From positions 1 to 9,976 of the forward strand of contig JACQQN010000105.1 of the NCBI GenBank assembly GCA_016206995.1: 9,976 nucleotides of DNA. Reading direction: 5' to 3'. The notes below the pieces were generated by a model. The model saw nothing but the letters and a program-made list of their open reading frames with translations. It did no database searches and was not told the DNA's origin. The position numbers and the translations under genes were made by a program. This document shows, in pieces, positions 1 through 5,642 of this stretch. The number at the start of each line of letters is the position of its first letter. The first letter of the stretch is position 1. Source of the DNA: Candidatus Omnitrophota bacterium (GTDB lineage Bacteria > Omnitrophota > Omnitrophia > Omnitrophales > Abzuiibacteriaceae).

Positions 1-1391
1 AACATACCTGAAAACACTAATTGGTGGAAAGGCCAAATAAGATACCAATACGCCAGACCTAGTAAGCCGACCGGATCATACATAGCTGTTTGTGTGATAC
101 AACACCCGTTTTGTGTTGCGCTTACTTCAAAATCTAACCAAGCCCGTCCGGGCAACTTCATCTCGGCAACGAGGCGAAGCGATTGATTCGGCACGTATTG
201 TTCCACTCTCCAGCAGTCGACGACATCGCCAATATCTAGCTTTTCAGGATCTTTTCGCCCTCGTTTCATTCCGACGCCGCCTATTAAGAGATCGAGAAAC
301 CCTCTAAACTTCCACAGCCAATCGACAAAATACCATCCGTTTTTCCCGCCAATCCGTTGAATGACGGCAAATGCTTTTCCACACAAAACCGGCACTTCGC
401 AACGGCGGGTGTCAATCAACCGGTTTCCGAATCGGACGCCGCCCCAATTTTGTTTTGTTCCGAGCGATGCGGCATCCGACCAACGCGTGGCGGCAAATTC
501 CGACTCTTCATTTTTAAAAGCCCGCCGAATGGCTTCTTGAATTGGCATTGGTCTGACCGAAAACACCTGAGAAGCGTTGTTATTATGAACGGTTGTTTCG
601 TGGCGGATGCTTTCAATCAATTTTCTTCCAACGCGTGCGTAAATCGGTGTGATAAGTCCCAACCACAAACTCGAAAGCCTGGGCGACAAAACCGGTACGG
701 GAATAATGAGGCGCTTCAAGCCTCGTTGACGGCCGTATTCCTTCATCAGATCCAGATAAGACACTTTATCAGGCCCGCCGATTTCAAAAATCTCACTTTT
801 GGACATGGGTATTTGCAATGCTTCAATAAGATATTCAATCACGTCTTCGATGGCGATTGGCTGGGCAAGGACATTCACCCATTTGGGAGTCGTCATGATT
901 GGCAACCGTTCCATGAGAGACCGGATCATTTCAAAAGAAAGGCTCCCCGAGCCAATAATGATGGACGCTTGAAATTCAACAACAACAATTCCGGACTCGC
1001 GGAGAACATCGCCTACTTGCTGGCGGCTTTTGAGGTGCGGAGACAACCTTTGTCCGCGGCCGATGCCGCCGAGATAGATGATTTTCTTAATTCCCGCTTT
1101 TCTTGCAGCCAATGCGAAATTAGACGCCGAGCGCTTTTCTTCTTCTTCAAATACTCCCTTCGTTCCCATGGAATGAACAAGATAATAAGCAATCTCCACG
1201 CCAACCATCGCTTTTTCTAGAGAGTTTTCGTCCAAAAGGTCTCCCTGAAAAAGCTCGGTTGATGAAACAATTTTATTTTTTAAGTATTCAGGATGGCGGG
1301 CCAAACAACGTACAACATAATGATGTGATTCCAATTTTTTAAGAAGCCGTCCGCCGACATAACCCGTGGCGCCGGTCAGTAAAATAGTCAT
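1..1391 (-). CDS. SDR-family NAD(P)-binding protein with C-terminal DUF2867 domain (3' end cut by window edge)
   Basis: An open frame runs from the ATG at 1391 to the left edge (463 full codons, no stop). The N-terminus is an extended SDR/NmrA-type Rossmann domain. The dinucleotide motif TGATGYVGG is at residues 6-14 (G7, G10, G13). YLVHSMG, the stretch NFALAARKAGIKKIIYLGG and the segment IIIGSGSLSFEMIR follow, as in YbjT-like proteins. From about residue 330 the protein matches my memory of DUF2867: IGGKNGWYFVDWLWKFRG, GGVGMKRGRKDP, LRLVAEMKLPGRAWLDF, then a hydrophobic YWYLIWPFHQLVF near the edge. Family members are about 480-500 aa, so only a short tail should be missing. It is predicted to be an oxidoreductase or NAD(P)-sensing protein with an attached SRPBCC-like domain; the substrate is unknown. 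The start lies 1 nt after the stop of the upstream gene, so translation is probably coupled. Family call confident, biochemical role not. Confidence 0.9.
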   Translation of the reverse strand, partial: MTILLTGATGYVGGRLLKKLESHHYVVRCLARHPEYLKNKIVSSTELFQGDLLDENSLEKAMVGVEIAYYLVHSMGTKGVFEEEEKRSASNFALAARKAGIKKIIYLGGIGRGQRLSPHLKSRQQVGDVLRESGIVVVEFQASIIIGSGSLSFEMIRSLMERLPIMTTPKWVNVLAQPIAIEDVIEYLIEALQIPMSKSEIFEIGGPDKVSYLDLMKEYGRQRGLKRLIIPVPVLSPRLSSLWLGLITPIYARVGRKLIESIRHETTVHNNNASQVFSVRPMPIQEAIRRAFKNEESEFAATRWSDAASLGTKQNWGGVRFGNRLIDTRRCEVPVLCGKAFAVIQRIGGKNGWYFVDWLWKFRGFLDLLIGGVGMKRGRKDPEKLDIGDVVDCWRVEQYVPNQSLRLVAEMKLPGRAWLDFEVSATQNGCCITQTAMYDPVGLLGLAYWYLIWPFHQLVFSGM

Positions 1392-1392
1392 A

Positions 1393-1908
1393 TTAGATTT
1401 TTGTGCTGTCATAGGCCCAATGGAGGAGGGCCTGACGCTGACGTTTTCTGCAATTCCAGTCGCCGGAAACGCAATTTTTCCGAAGCTGAGCAATATGGCG
1501 TCTGATGGCAAGCCATCTTTTGATCTGGCGGTTATCCTCTTCGGGAATTCTCCGGCCCATGTAATAACGGCAGTACCACTGAAACCAGCCCCGGGGATCG
1601 TCGGCATGAATCCATCCTTTTTTTCTCCAAACTGACAAAGGTTGGCTGGCGTTGATGCCAAAGAAATTGAGCTTCGGGTCGTGCTTTTCGGGGCAGAGCT
1701 TCGCTTCCTTAAACCAATCGCCGGGAAATTCTTTCTTACAATCTGTCATGTATTTTCCGCCGAAGATCCCCATCCTAAGCATCTTTTTGGGAGTGAGTTC
1801 CGGTTTAAATCGCGAGTCAAAATTCTTTCCGACCGGCTCTGTTAGTTTATAGCGGTAGTTCTTCTGCATCTTATCGTTGACCACAACTGATTTTCGAATT
1901 GGTTTCAT
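1393..1908 (-). CDS. Conserved Trp-rich protein of unknown function
   Basis: I do not know a function. With the ATG at 1908 the product is 171 aa. A TTG at 1923 would add five residues, and an ATG at 1869 would start just before the conserved-looking core KNYRYKLTEPVGKNF. No start has a clear Shine-Dalgarno sequence. The protein is basic and rich in Trp, Tyr and Arg. It includes the stretches LTPKKMLRMGIFGGKYMTDC, PLSVWRKKGWIHADDPRGWF, QWYCRYYMGRR and QRQALLHWAYDS near the C-terminus, and has five cysteines. There is no signal peptide or membrane segment, so it should be cytoplasmic. The strings resemble a widely conserved hypothetical family I have seen without an assigned role. It is the first gene of a two-gene unit with the DUF2867 oxidoreductase, whose ATG follows its TAA after 1 nt. 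Reality as a gene is well supported by composition and coupling. Confidence 0.85.
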   Translation of the reverse strand: MKPIRKSVVVNDKMQKNYRYKLTEPVGKNFDSRFKPELTPKKMLRMGIFGGKYMTDCKKEFPGDWFKEAKLCPEKHDPKLNFFGINASQPLSVWRKKGWIHADDPRGWFQWYCRYYMGRRIPEEDNRQIKRWLAIRRHIAQLRKNCVSGDWNCRKRQRQALLHWAYDSTKI

Positions 1909-1983
1909 CGTTTGAGCCACCAAATAGCAGTAAAAATGAATCCGTTCTTTGACGGAGACCTTAGATCTCTGGCTCCAACAATC

Positions 1984-2022
1984 ATTAAAACAAAAACCCC
2001 ACCGAATGTAAACGATGAGGTT
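1984..2022 (-). terminator. Rho-independent terminator
   Basis: Read on the minus strand, AACCTCATCG and CGGTGGGGTT form a 10-bp stem (two G-U pairs) around the 8-nt loop TTTACATT, followed directly by TTTGTTTT. This is a standard intrinsic terminator. It lies about 250 nt after the ATPase stop, and about 10 nt after a tRNA 3'-end-like sequence, so it may have been that tRNA's own terminator. It insulates the gene pair to the left from anything transcribed from the right. Confidence 0.75.
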
Positions 2023-2032
2023 TGTGTTTTAA

Positions 2033-2057
2033 TGGCTCCCGGGCCAGGGCTCGAACC
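2033..2057 (-). pseudogene. tRNA 3'-end fragment (Gln-like, with CCA)
   Basis: The minus strand reads GGTTCGAGC (T-loop TTCGAGC), then CCTGG (3' half of a T-stem), then CCCGGGA (3' half of an acceptor stem), then G and CCA. An intact tRNA would need CCAGG before the T-loop and TCCCGGG about 70 nt upstream. The five bases before the loop are AAAGG instead, and no matching 5' acceptor half exists upstream, so only the last ~25 nt of a tRNA gene are present. The implied U1-A72 pair with discriminator G73 is typical of tRNA-Gln, which is an inference. A terminator follows directly. The pattern fits the displaced 3' tRNA end left at one border of an integrated element. A chance T-loop-like sequence is possible, but CCA and terminator at the right distances argue against it. 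Confidence 0.5.
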
Positions 2058-2074
2058 TTTTGTTATCTCGCCAT

Positions 2075-2100
2075 CTGCATATTATATGACATCCACCCTC
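2075..2100. repeat. 26-bp direct repeat, copy 1
   Basis: The plus strand starts CTGCATATTATATGACAT and ends CCACCCTC. The same sequence with two differences recurs at 3573-3598 in the same orientation. The two copies bracket the ATPase gene with its promoter and its 3' region. Similarity ends sharply on both sides. Copy 1 is 17 nt from the tRNA-end fragment. Confidence 0.75.
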
Positions 2101-2274
2101 TCACACTCACGGCGTACCATTTTCGATCGTGCAAATTCAACTCATCTGGCTTTGCGGCCGCCGCGGGTGACTTTGCACATGGGCTCATGCGCGATCAAAT
2201 TAGCAGCCAGAGCACAGGAACGGTCAATCAGCGCACGCGCGCTGGCGGAATCGTGGTACGGCTTGCAACAGATT
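2101..2274. other. Non-coding region downstream of the ATPase
   Basis: I see no supportable gene here. A short stem CAGCGC-acgc-GCGCTG at 2229-2244, about 30 nt after the ATPase stop, lacks a T-run, so it is not a convincing terminator but could protect the mRNA 3' end. One minus frame stays open from about 2283 to a stop at 2142 and reads like ordinary coding sequence (...ARALIDRSCALAANLIAHE...), yet has no start with a ribosome site. It may be a remnant of an older gene. Confidence 0.4.
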
Positions 2275-3417
2275 TTACCGGAGATTTATTTTCTCGAGAT
2301 CCAATATGGAGATTGTTTGAATGCGATAATCCAGATCATAATTTTCTTTACCCGGATAAACGACATATAGTTTCTCCAATTTCAAATCACGAACTGCGAT
2401 GCGCATGGAGGGCATCAAACTTGGTCGATCGCTTAGCTTTACTTCAAAACCGATTTTCTTCCCATTCTTAAGAAAAAGAAGATCTAACTCCGCACGGTTG
2501 TGAGTCGCCCAAAAATAGGCGTCATCCGGCTGAAATTTCTTAAATAATTCCTCGATCACATACCCCTCCCATGAAACGCCTCTTTTTGGATGATCTCGGA
2601 ATTCCTCTTTGCTTCGGATACCTAGTAGTAAATGCAAAAGCCCGGAATCGCGCACATAAATTTTCGGGGCTTTCACCTGTCTTTTGCCAAGATTTTCATG
2701 CCAAGGCTGAAGCTCACGCACCATCAAAAGATGGTCAAGGTAATCCAAATATTTTCTCACCGTCGGCTGACTTACTCCGAGCGAAGCCGCGGGATCAGCC
2801 GCATTCCAAACTTGCGCGTGACTGTGAGCCAACATTGCCCAAAAACGGCGCAACATCGGAGCGGGAACATTGACGCCCATTTGCGGAACATCACGCTCAA
2901 GAAAGGTTTGAATAAATTGTTTGCGCCAGACAAAGCTGCTCTCATCCGAACGAGCAAGAAATGATTGCGGGAAACCGCCTCGGAACCAGTGGGTCTTAAG
3001 TTTTTTGTCGGATATTTCCTCCAGCGAAAAGCCGCTCATGTGAATCATTTCAACCCTTCCGGCGAGCGACTCAGAAGATTGTTTTAGAAGAGCGGGGCTT
3101 GCGCTGCCCAAAATCAAAAATTTTGCGGGCAATGGTTTACGGTCAGATAGCACGCGGAGCAACGGAAAAAGCTCGGGCTTCCTTTGAATCTCATCAATGA
3201 CCACTAGCCCCTTGAGTGCCGAAAGTTCGGCCTTGGGATCTTCAAGCCGCAGCAAATCATCCGGATCTTCTAAATCAAAATAATTCTTTTCCTCGGAGGA
3301 TAAAAACTCGCGGGCCAGAGTCGTTTTCCCACATTGGCGGGGGCCGACCAGAACGACAACCCGGCTGCGACGGGTTGCTTTTTGAATTTGATGCAACAAA
3401 TCCGGACGTTTAATCAT
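2275..3417 (-). CDS. AAA ATPase of the AAA_14/DUF4143 family
   Basis: A 380-aa protein, a usual length for the family. The N-terminal P-loop domain has Walker A GPRQCGKTT (25-33), Walker B LVVIDEIQ (71-78) and a sensor-like FLILGSAS after that. The middle holds a winged-helix-like segment (SLGVSQPTVRKYLDYLDHLL). The C-terminal DUF4143 part contains SWEGYVIEELF and then AELDLLF...GKKIGFEVK (about 309-327), an E-D-ExK pattern recalling restriction-endonuclease-fold domains. Members are common, mobile and often multicopy in bacteria and archaea; their role is unproven, with defence or stress suggested by context. The ATG at 3417 has no ribosome binding site, but a -10 box ends 6 nt upstream, so the mRNA is probably leaderless. 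Its promoter lies in a perfect inverted repeat, and direct repeats flank the gene, suggesting a self-contained cassette. All family motifs are intact. Confidence 0.93.
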   Translation of the reverse strand: MIKRPDLLHQIQKATRRSRVVVLVGPRQCGKTTLAREFLSSEEKNYFDLEDPDDLLRLEDPKAELSALKGLVVIDEIQRKPELFPLLRVLSDRKPLPAKFLILGSASPALLKQSSESLAGRVEMIHMSGFSLEEISDKKLKTHWFRGGFPQSFLARSDESSFVWRKQFIQTFLERDVPQMGVNVPAPMLRRFWAMLAHSHAQVWNAADPAASLGVSQPTVRKYLDYLDHLLMVRELQPWHENLGKRQVKAPKIYVRDSGLLHLLLGIRSKEEFRDHPKRGVSWEGYVIEELFKKFQPDDAYFWATHNRAELDLLFLKNGKKIGFEVKLSDRPSLMPSMRIAVRDLKLEKLYVVYPGKENYDLDYRIQTISILDLEKINLR

Positions 3418-3423
3418 GTTAAA

Positions 3424-3451
3424 AGTATACCATGAAAATTGAAATTGTCTA
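3424..3451 (-). promoter_or_regulatory. Sigma-70-type promoter of the ATPase gene (leaderless)
   Basis: On the minus strand there is a -35 TAGACA (5/6), a 16-bp spacer ending in TGG, and a -10 TATACT (5/6) at 3429-3424. Only TTTAAC separates the -10 from the ATG, so transcription should begin at or within a base of the start codon. The -35 falls on the centre and the spacer on one arm of the 17-bp inverted repeat, so any protein bound to the palindrome would block the promoter. Confidence 0.65.
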
Positions 3452-3467
3452 TTTCAATTTTCATGGT
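3429..3467. repeat. Perfect 17-bp inverted repeat over the ATPase promoter
   Basis: ACCATGAAAATTGAAAT (3429-3445), spacer TGTCT, then the exact reverse complement ATTTCAATTTTCATGGT (3451-3467). It covers the -35 element and the spacer. It could be an operator for a symmetric DNA-binding protein, possibly the ATPase's own winged-helix region. In read-through RNA from the AbiE side it would form a long hairpin just before the ATPase start. Confidence 0.9.
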
Positions 3468-3543
3468 GATGTTCACCCCTTCTTTTCGCCTCTGGTAAGC
3501 CAGAAGCGAAGGTAAGATTTTCCTCCTTATATTTCAATGTCAT
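3454..3543 (-). CDS. Possible 29-aa leader peptide or gene remnant
   Basis: An ATG at 3543 is preceded by GGGAGG at a 5-6 nt distance, a better ribosome site than most genes here. The frame (MTLKYKEENLTFASGLPEAK, then KRRGEHHHEN-like residues) runs 29 codons and stops inside the right arm of the ATPase promoter palindrome. The coding part includes the 11-bp hairpin at 3485-3510. It resembles no family I know. It could be a leader peptide in transcripts reading from the AbiE side, or the start of a gene cut off when the cassette arrived. Too short to trust on its own. Confidence 0.3.
   Translation of the reverse strand: MTLKYKEENLTFASGLPEAKRRGEHHHEN
3485..3510 (-). other. RNA hairpin upstream of the ATPase
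   Basis: In minus-strand RNA, TTCGCTTCTGG pairs with CCAGAGGCGAA over 11 bp (one G-U) around the tetraloop CTTA. No T-run follows, so it is not a terminator by itself. It lies between the AbiE toxin gene and the ATPase promoter and within the short 29-codon frame. Confidence 0.55.
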
Positions 3544-3572
3544 TTTTGCCTCCCTGCGCTTCGCTCCGGGGA

Positions 3573-3598
3573 CTGCATATTATACGACATACACCCTC
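3573..3598. repeat. 26-bp direct repeat, copy 2
   Basis: The plus strand starts CTGCATATTATACGACAT and ends ACACCCTC, 24 of 26 positions identical to the copy at 2075-2100 and in the same orientation, 1498 bp apart. Its minus strand contains ATGTCGTATAATATGC; TATAAT is present but with no -35 box at a proper distance, so I prefer repeat or recombination site over promoter. Confidence 0.75.
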
Positions 3599-3698
3599 AA
3601 AACCTCCGTGCTTTCTTCCGCTCCGGAAATTTGCCGGAATTCAGACTGGCAGGCGCGCGAGGCCTCTCGCAAGAAGTTTTAAAAAAATTTAATGCGAA
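3599..3698. other. Non-coding spacer downstream of the AbiEii toxin gene
   Basis: No gene seen. It holds TCCGG-aaatttg-CCGGA (3621-3637) and a plus-strand stem GCGAG-gcct-CTCGC (3657-3670) followed by AAGAAGTTTT, at best a weak terminator for plus-strand transcription. There is no clear minus-strand terminator after the AbiEii gene, so read-through toward the ATPase is possible. Confidence 0.4.
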
Positions 3699-4496
3699 CT
3701 ACGGCTGAATTTGAATGAATGAGCTGATTCGCTCGTAGGCGTCTTGCCTGACATCAGGAATGAACATGGCCATTGTAGATGCTCCCGTGCCCTCCATAAT
3801 CCAGGTAGGACCTTTTGCATGAGGATCCTCAAAATACGTTTTGATGTTCCGCTTCACTTGCCGCCCCTGTTTGAACTTGGCAATATGTTCGGAAACTTCG
3901 TGAGTGAGTTTTTCTTTCTCAGGGCTAAAGAAAAGCACGTAATAGGCATAGTAAAGATCTTTTTGCTGTTTGTCCGTTCTCTCACGTTCAGAAAAGGTCA
4001 GCAATTTGTGAAAAGTAAAAATGGAAGGCTTCGGAATTTTAATACTCCTTCCCTCTACGTCGATTTCGATTGGTGATTCAAGCAGAATCTCAAAGTCCTT
4101 GATTTCATTGATCTTAATTTCCCGCCCAACTAGTTTTTCTTTTATTGTTTTAGAAGTTTGGAGCGCAGTAATGAATTCCACATCTGCCTTTAAGCCTCCC
4201 TTTCCGACGCTTACAATGGGAATAAACGGAACGGATCGATCCATTGAAATATGATGTTCGCCATACTCTTTCTTTCTGACACAGTCTGCTATGGTTTCTG
4301 TATTATGTTTGGGCGCTTCTTTAAAGCCGAAGTCAATATCAACTGTGGTAAGAGGTTCGTGTTGAATTCCCTTCCAAAGATATCGCGCGTAAAGATATGG
4401 AACCCATCCGCCCACAAGAACCAGGTATGGCAGAAAATCGTGAAGATCATCAAAAACTTTGAGTAAAAGTTGGAGCTCTTTAGGTTTCTCAGGCAA
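3699..4496 (-). CDS. AbiEii-type nucleotidyltransferase toxin (type IV toxin-antitoxin)
   Basis: A nucleotidyltransferase-fold protein, the toxin half of an AbiE system; characterised relatives transfer nucleotides to target molecules to stop growth, often in response to phage. Counting from the upstream ATG at 4541 (280 aa), VGGWVPYLY (43-51) stands for the family GS/GG motif, TTVDIDFGF (65-73) supplies the two metal-binding Asp, KADVEFI (119-125) a third acidic position, and FHKLLTFSERERTDKQQKD (177-195) the conserved Lys-Arg-Lys-Asp motif. I prefer the TTG at 4496 (265 aa): it is preceded by GGGAAG and overlaps the antitoxin stop by 8 nt, typical of these coupled pairs. The ATG at 4541 would overlap by 53 nt with only poor ribosome-site spacing. 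It is slightly short beside AbiEii proteins but all motifs are present. I judge it intact. An alternative is another MNT-like nucleotidyltransferase. Confidence 0.8.
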   Translation of the reverse strand: MPEKPKELQLLLKVFDDLHDFLPYLVLVGGWVPYLYARYLWKGIQHEPLTTVDIDFGFKEAPKHNTETIADCVRKKEYGEHHISMDRSVPFIPIVSVGKGGLKADVEFITALQTSKTIKEKLVGREIKINEIKDFEILLESPIEIDVEGRSIKIPKPSIFTFHKLLTFSERERTDKQQKDLYYAYYVLFFSPEKEKLTHEVSEHIAKFKQGRQVKRNIKTYFEDPHAKGPTWIMEGTGASTMAMFIPDVRQDAYERISSFIQIQP

Positions 4497-5163
4497 GCTG
4501 CTTCCCTTTTTCTTTGAGAATTCGCAGAAGGTATTCGGCATGCTCCCTGCCGCGTTCCGGAAAATGGTAAAGATCTAGGTAAAGCTGTAAATGAGACACC
4601 ACGGGATACCCTTTAATTTTTTGCAAACCAAAAAAAGAAGACTTCTTATAATAAGGTTCTATCAAACAAACGTTTCCGCCTTTCTTCAATTCTTTTAGGT
4701 CAAGCGTTTGTCTCAATTCCAGGGATATTCTCTTAAAATCTTTGGAGTCAAGATAAAGGTAAATCGTGGAGGTTCGAACAAAGTTGGTCATTAGGTTAGC
4801 GCCTGTGTGCAGCGTCAGTGCATATGCTTTTTCTTTTGTGTAACGATTGAAAAATTGCTTGATCTTTGGGAGAAGGTTTGTATCGGACGCATAATAAAAG
4901 TGAGTTTTGTTAAGGGTAAAATCATAATCACGAATCCATTCCTGAATCAGCTCTTCCCGATTACGCAAAACAGCAAAGGCCCCGCGGCCCCTCGCTTCTC
5001 CTTTGAGATAACCCTTCTCCCTCAGAAGAGCGAGTACTCTAGCCGCCCAGCCCCTGCCTATTCCCAGTTCTTTTTCAAAATCCCTCACTACCCATTCTCG
5101 AGTGGGAAACCGCAGCATTTCTCGCAGAGCCAAGCTTGCTTTGTCACTAAAGATAGGTTTCAC
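4489..5163 (-). CDS. AbiEi-type antitoxin and transcription regulator (type IV toxin-antitoxin)
   Basis: A 224-aa protein with an N-terminal winged helix (about 1-68; recognition region LGIGRGWAARVLALLREKGY, wing at GEARGRGAFAVL) and a C-terminal AbiEi-like domain ending in GYPVVSHLQLYLDLYHFPER, GREHAEYLLR. In known AbiE systems this protein both counters the nucleotidyltransferase without binding it tightly and represses its own operon at inverted repeats. The start is a GTG preceded by AAGGGG at 5 nt. Directly upstream lies an array of GTCCGTT half-sites around a -10-like TATAAA, as expected for self-repression. It overlaps the toxin start by 8 nt. The gene order (antitoxin first) and coupling support the assignment, which rests mainly on the pair rather than on one diagnostic motif. 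Confidence 0.8.
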   Translation of the reverse strand: MKPIFSDKASLALREMLRFPTREWVVRDFEKELGIGRGWAARVLALLREKGYLKGEARGRGAFAVLRNREELIQEWIRDYDFTLNKTHFYYASDTNLLPKIKQFFNRYTKEKAYALTLHTGANLMTNFVRTSTIYLYLDSKDFKRISLELRQTLDLKELKKGGNVCLIEPYYKKSSFFGLQKIKGYPVVSHLQLYLDLYHFPERGREHAEYLLRILKEKGKQLA

Positions 5164-5174
5164 TGAAGCCCCTT

Positions 5175-5228
5175 AATGTCCGTTATTATTAATGTCCTTT
5201 ATATAACGGACATTTTATTCGAACGGAC
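5175..5228. promoter_or_regulatory. AbiE operator array with embedded -10 box
   Basis: On the plus strand, AATGTCCGTTATT (5175-5187) and ATAACGGACATT (5203-5214) are inverted copies sharing a 12-nt arm. Between them AATGTCC (5191-5197) forms a third half-site, and AACGGAC (5222-5228) a fourth. The minus-strand -10-like TATAAA (5203-5198) lies between half-sites; no good -35 is visible. The array ends a few bases before the ribosome site of the antitoxin gene, so binding there would repress the operon. Confidence 0.65.
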
Positions 5229-5242
5229 GATAAAAGCAACAT

Positions 5243-5320
5243 TTATTTAACATCAGCTTTTTCGGTTGGTGGTAGCGATTTTATAGAACGATCAAAGGAA
5301 GGTTTGAATTCAAATCTCAT
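5243..5320 (-). pseudogene. Truncated RelE/ParE-type toxin (first 25 codons only)
   Basis: The ATG at 5320 overlaps the antitoxin's TGA (ATGA), the usual coupling in these pairs. The frame reads MRFEFKPSFDRSIKSLPPTE, then KADVK and a TAA. This is what the first beta strand and helix of RelE/ParE toxins look like (a start followed by F-x-PSFxRSIKxL). Complete toxins are about 85-95 aa and carry their catalytic residues later, so this copy should be inactive. The sequence after the stop changes at once into the AbiE operator region, with no downstream fragment in another frame that I could find, so this is a deletion or recombination junction rather than a simple frameshift. The family call rests on few residues plus the position behind an AbrB-fold antitoxin. 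Confidence 0.6.
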
Positions 5321-5580
5321 AGCTTGTCGAGATGCTTTTTAGCCGCATCAGGACTTGGAAAAGTCTTCCCTTCTTCCGATGCCAATTTTTCAATCTTTTT
5401 CCATTCTTTCGGGCTGTAGGGGGAACGGGTGGTAACTTCGCAAGGCACAAGAATAATGCCATGTTTCGTCACGGTAAAAGCAACTGAGGAACCAACTTGC
5501 AAATGAAGAATCTTTCTCACGCGGTTAGGGATCGTTACTTGCCCTTTAGATGTCATTTTGGTTATTTCAATGATGGTCAT
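5317..5580 (-). CDS. AbrB/MazE-fold (SpoVT-AbrB) antitoxin
   Basis: An 87-aa swapped-hairpin DNA-binding protein. The N-terminus MTSKGQVTIPNRVRKILHL followed by GSSVAFTVTKHGIILVP is the standard SpoVT-AbrB domain; the C-terminus (SPKEWKKIEKLASEEGKTF, then AKKHLDKL) looks like the toxin-wrapping tail of antitoxins paired with RelE-type toxins. The ATG at 5580 follows AAGGAG, though the spacing (11 nt) is long; a GTG at 5604 would add eight residues but has no ribosome site. It has its own promoter and a likely operator. The toxin behind it is cut to 25 codons, so this is an antitoxin without an active partner here. Such orphans can still repress their promoter or protect against related toxins elsewhere. 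Confidence 0.9.
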   Translation of the reverse strand: MTIIEITKMTSKGQVTIPNRVRKILHLQVGSSVAFTVTKHGIILVPCEVTTRSPYSPKEWKKIEKLASEEGKTFPSPDAAKKHLDKL

Positions 5581-5642
5581 GGGTTTTCTAGCTCCTTTGT
5601 ACACAATCGTAGACAGACATCGAGTCCGTCGCGATTAATACT

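Noticed and set aside
357..1220. A long plus-strand frame of 287 codons
   Set aside because: It is antisense to the DUF2867 oxidoreductase, whose motifs are unmistakable in the minus frame; the plus translation shows no family features.
2033..2110. An intact tRNA gene on the minus strand
   Set aside because: The 3' end fits, but the 5' half of the T-stem does not pair well (AAAGG instead of CCAGG) and no TCCCGGG acceptor half lies at the required distance.
2142..2283. Minus-strand frame of about 46 codons after the ATPase
   Set aside because: It has ordinary-looking amino acid content but no start codon with a ribosome site and no recognisable family; treated as a possible remnant only.
3579..3584. 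TATAAT on the minus strand within the direct repeat as a promoter -10
   Set aside because: No -35-like hexamer lies 15-19 bp upstream in either copy of the repeat.
3657..3680. Terminator after the AbiEii toxin gene
   Set aside because: The GCGAG/CTCGC stem is followed by a short T-run only on the plus strand, where no gene ends.
5581..5604. GTG at 5604 as the start of the AbrB-fold antitoxin
   Set aside because: No ribosome site precedes it, and the extra residues would consist of the AAGGAG ribosome-site sequence used by the ATG at 5580.
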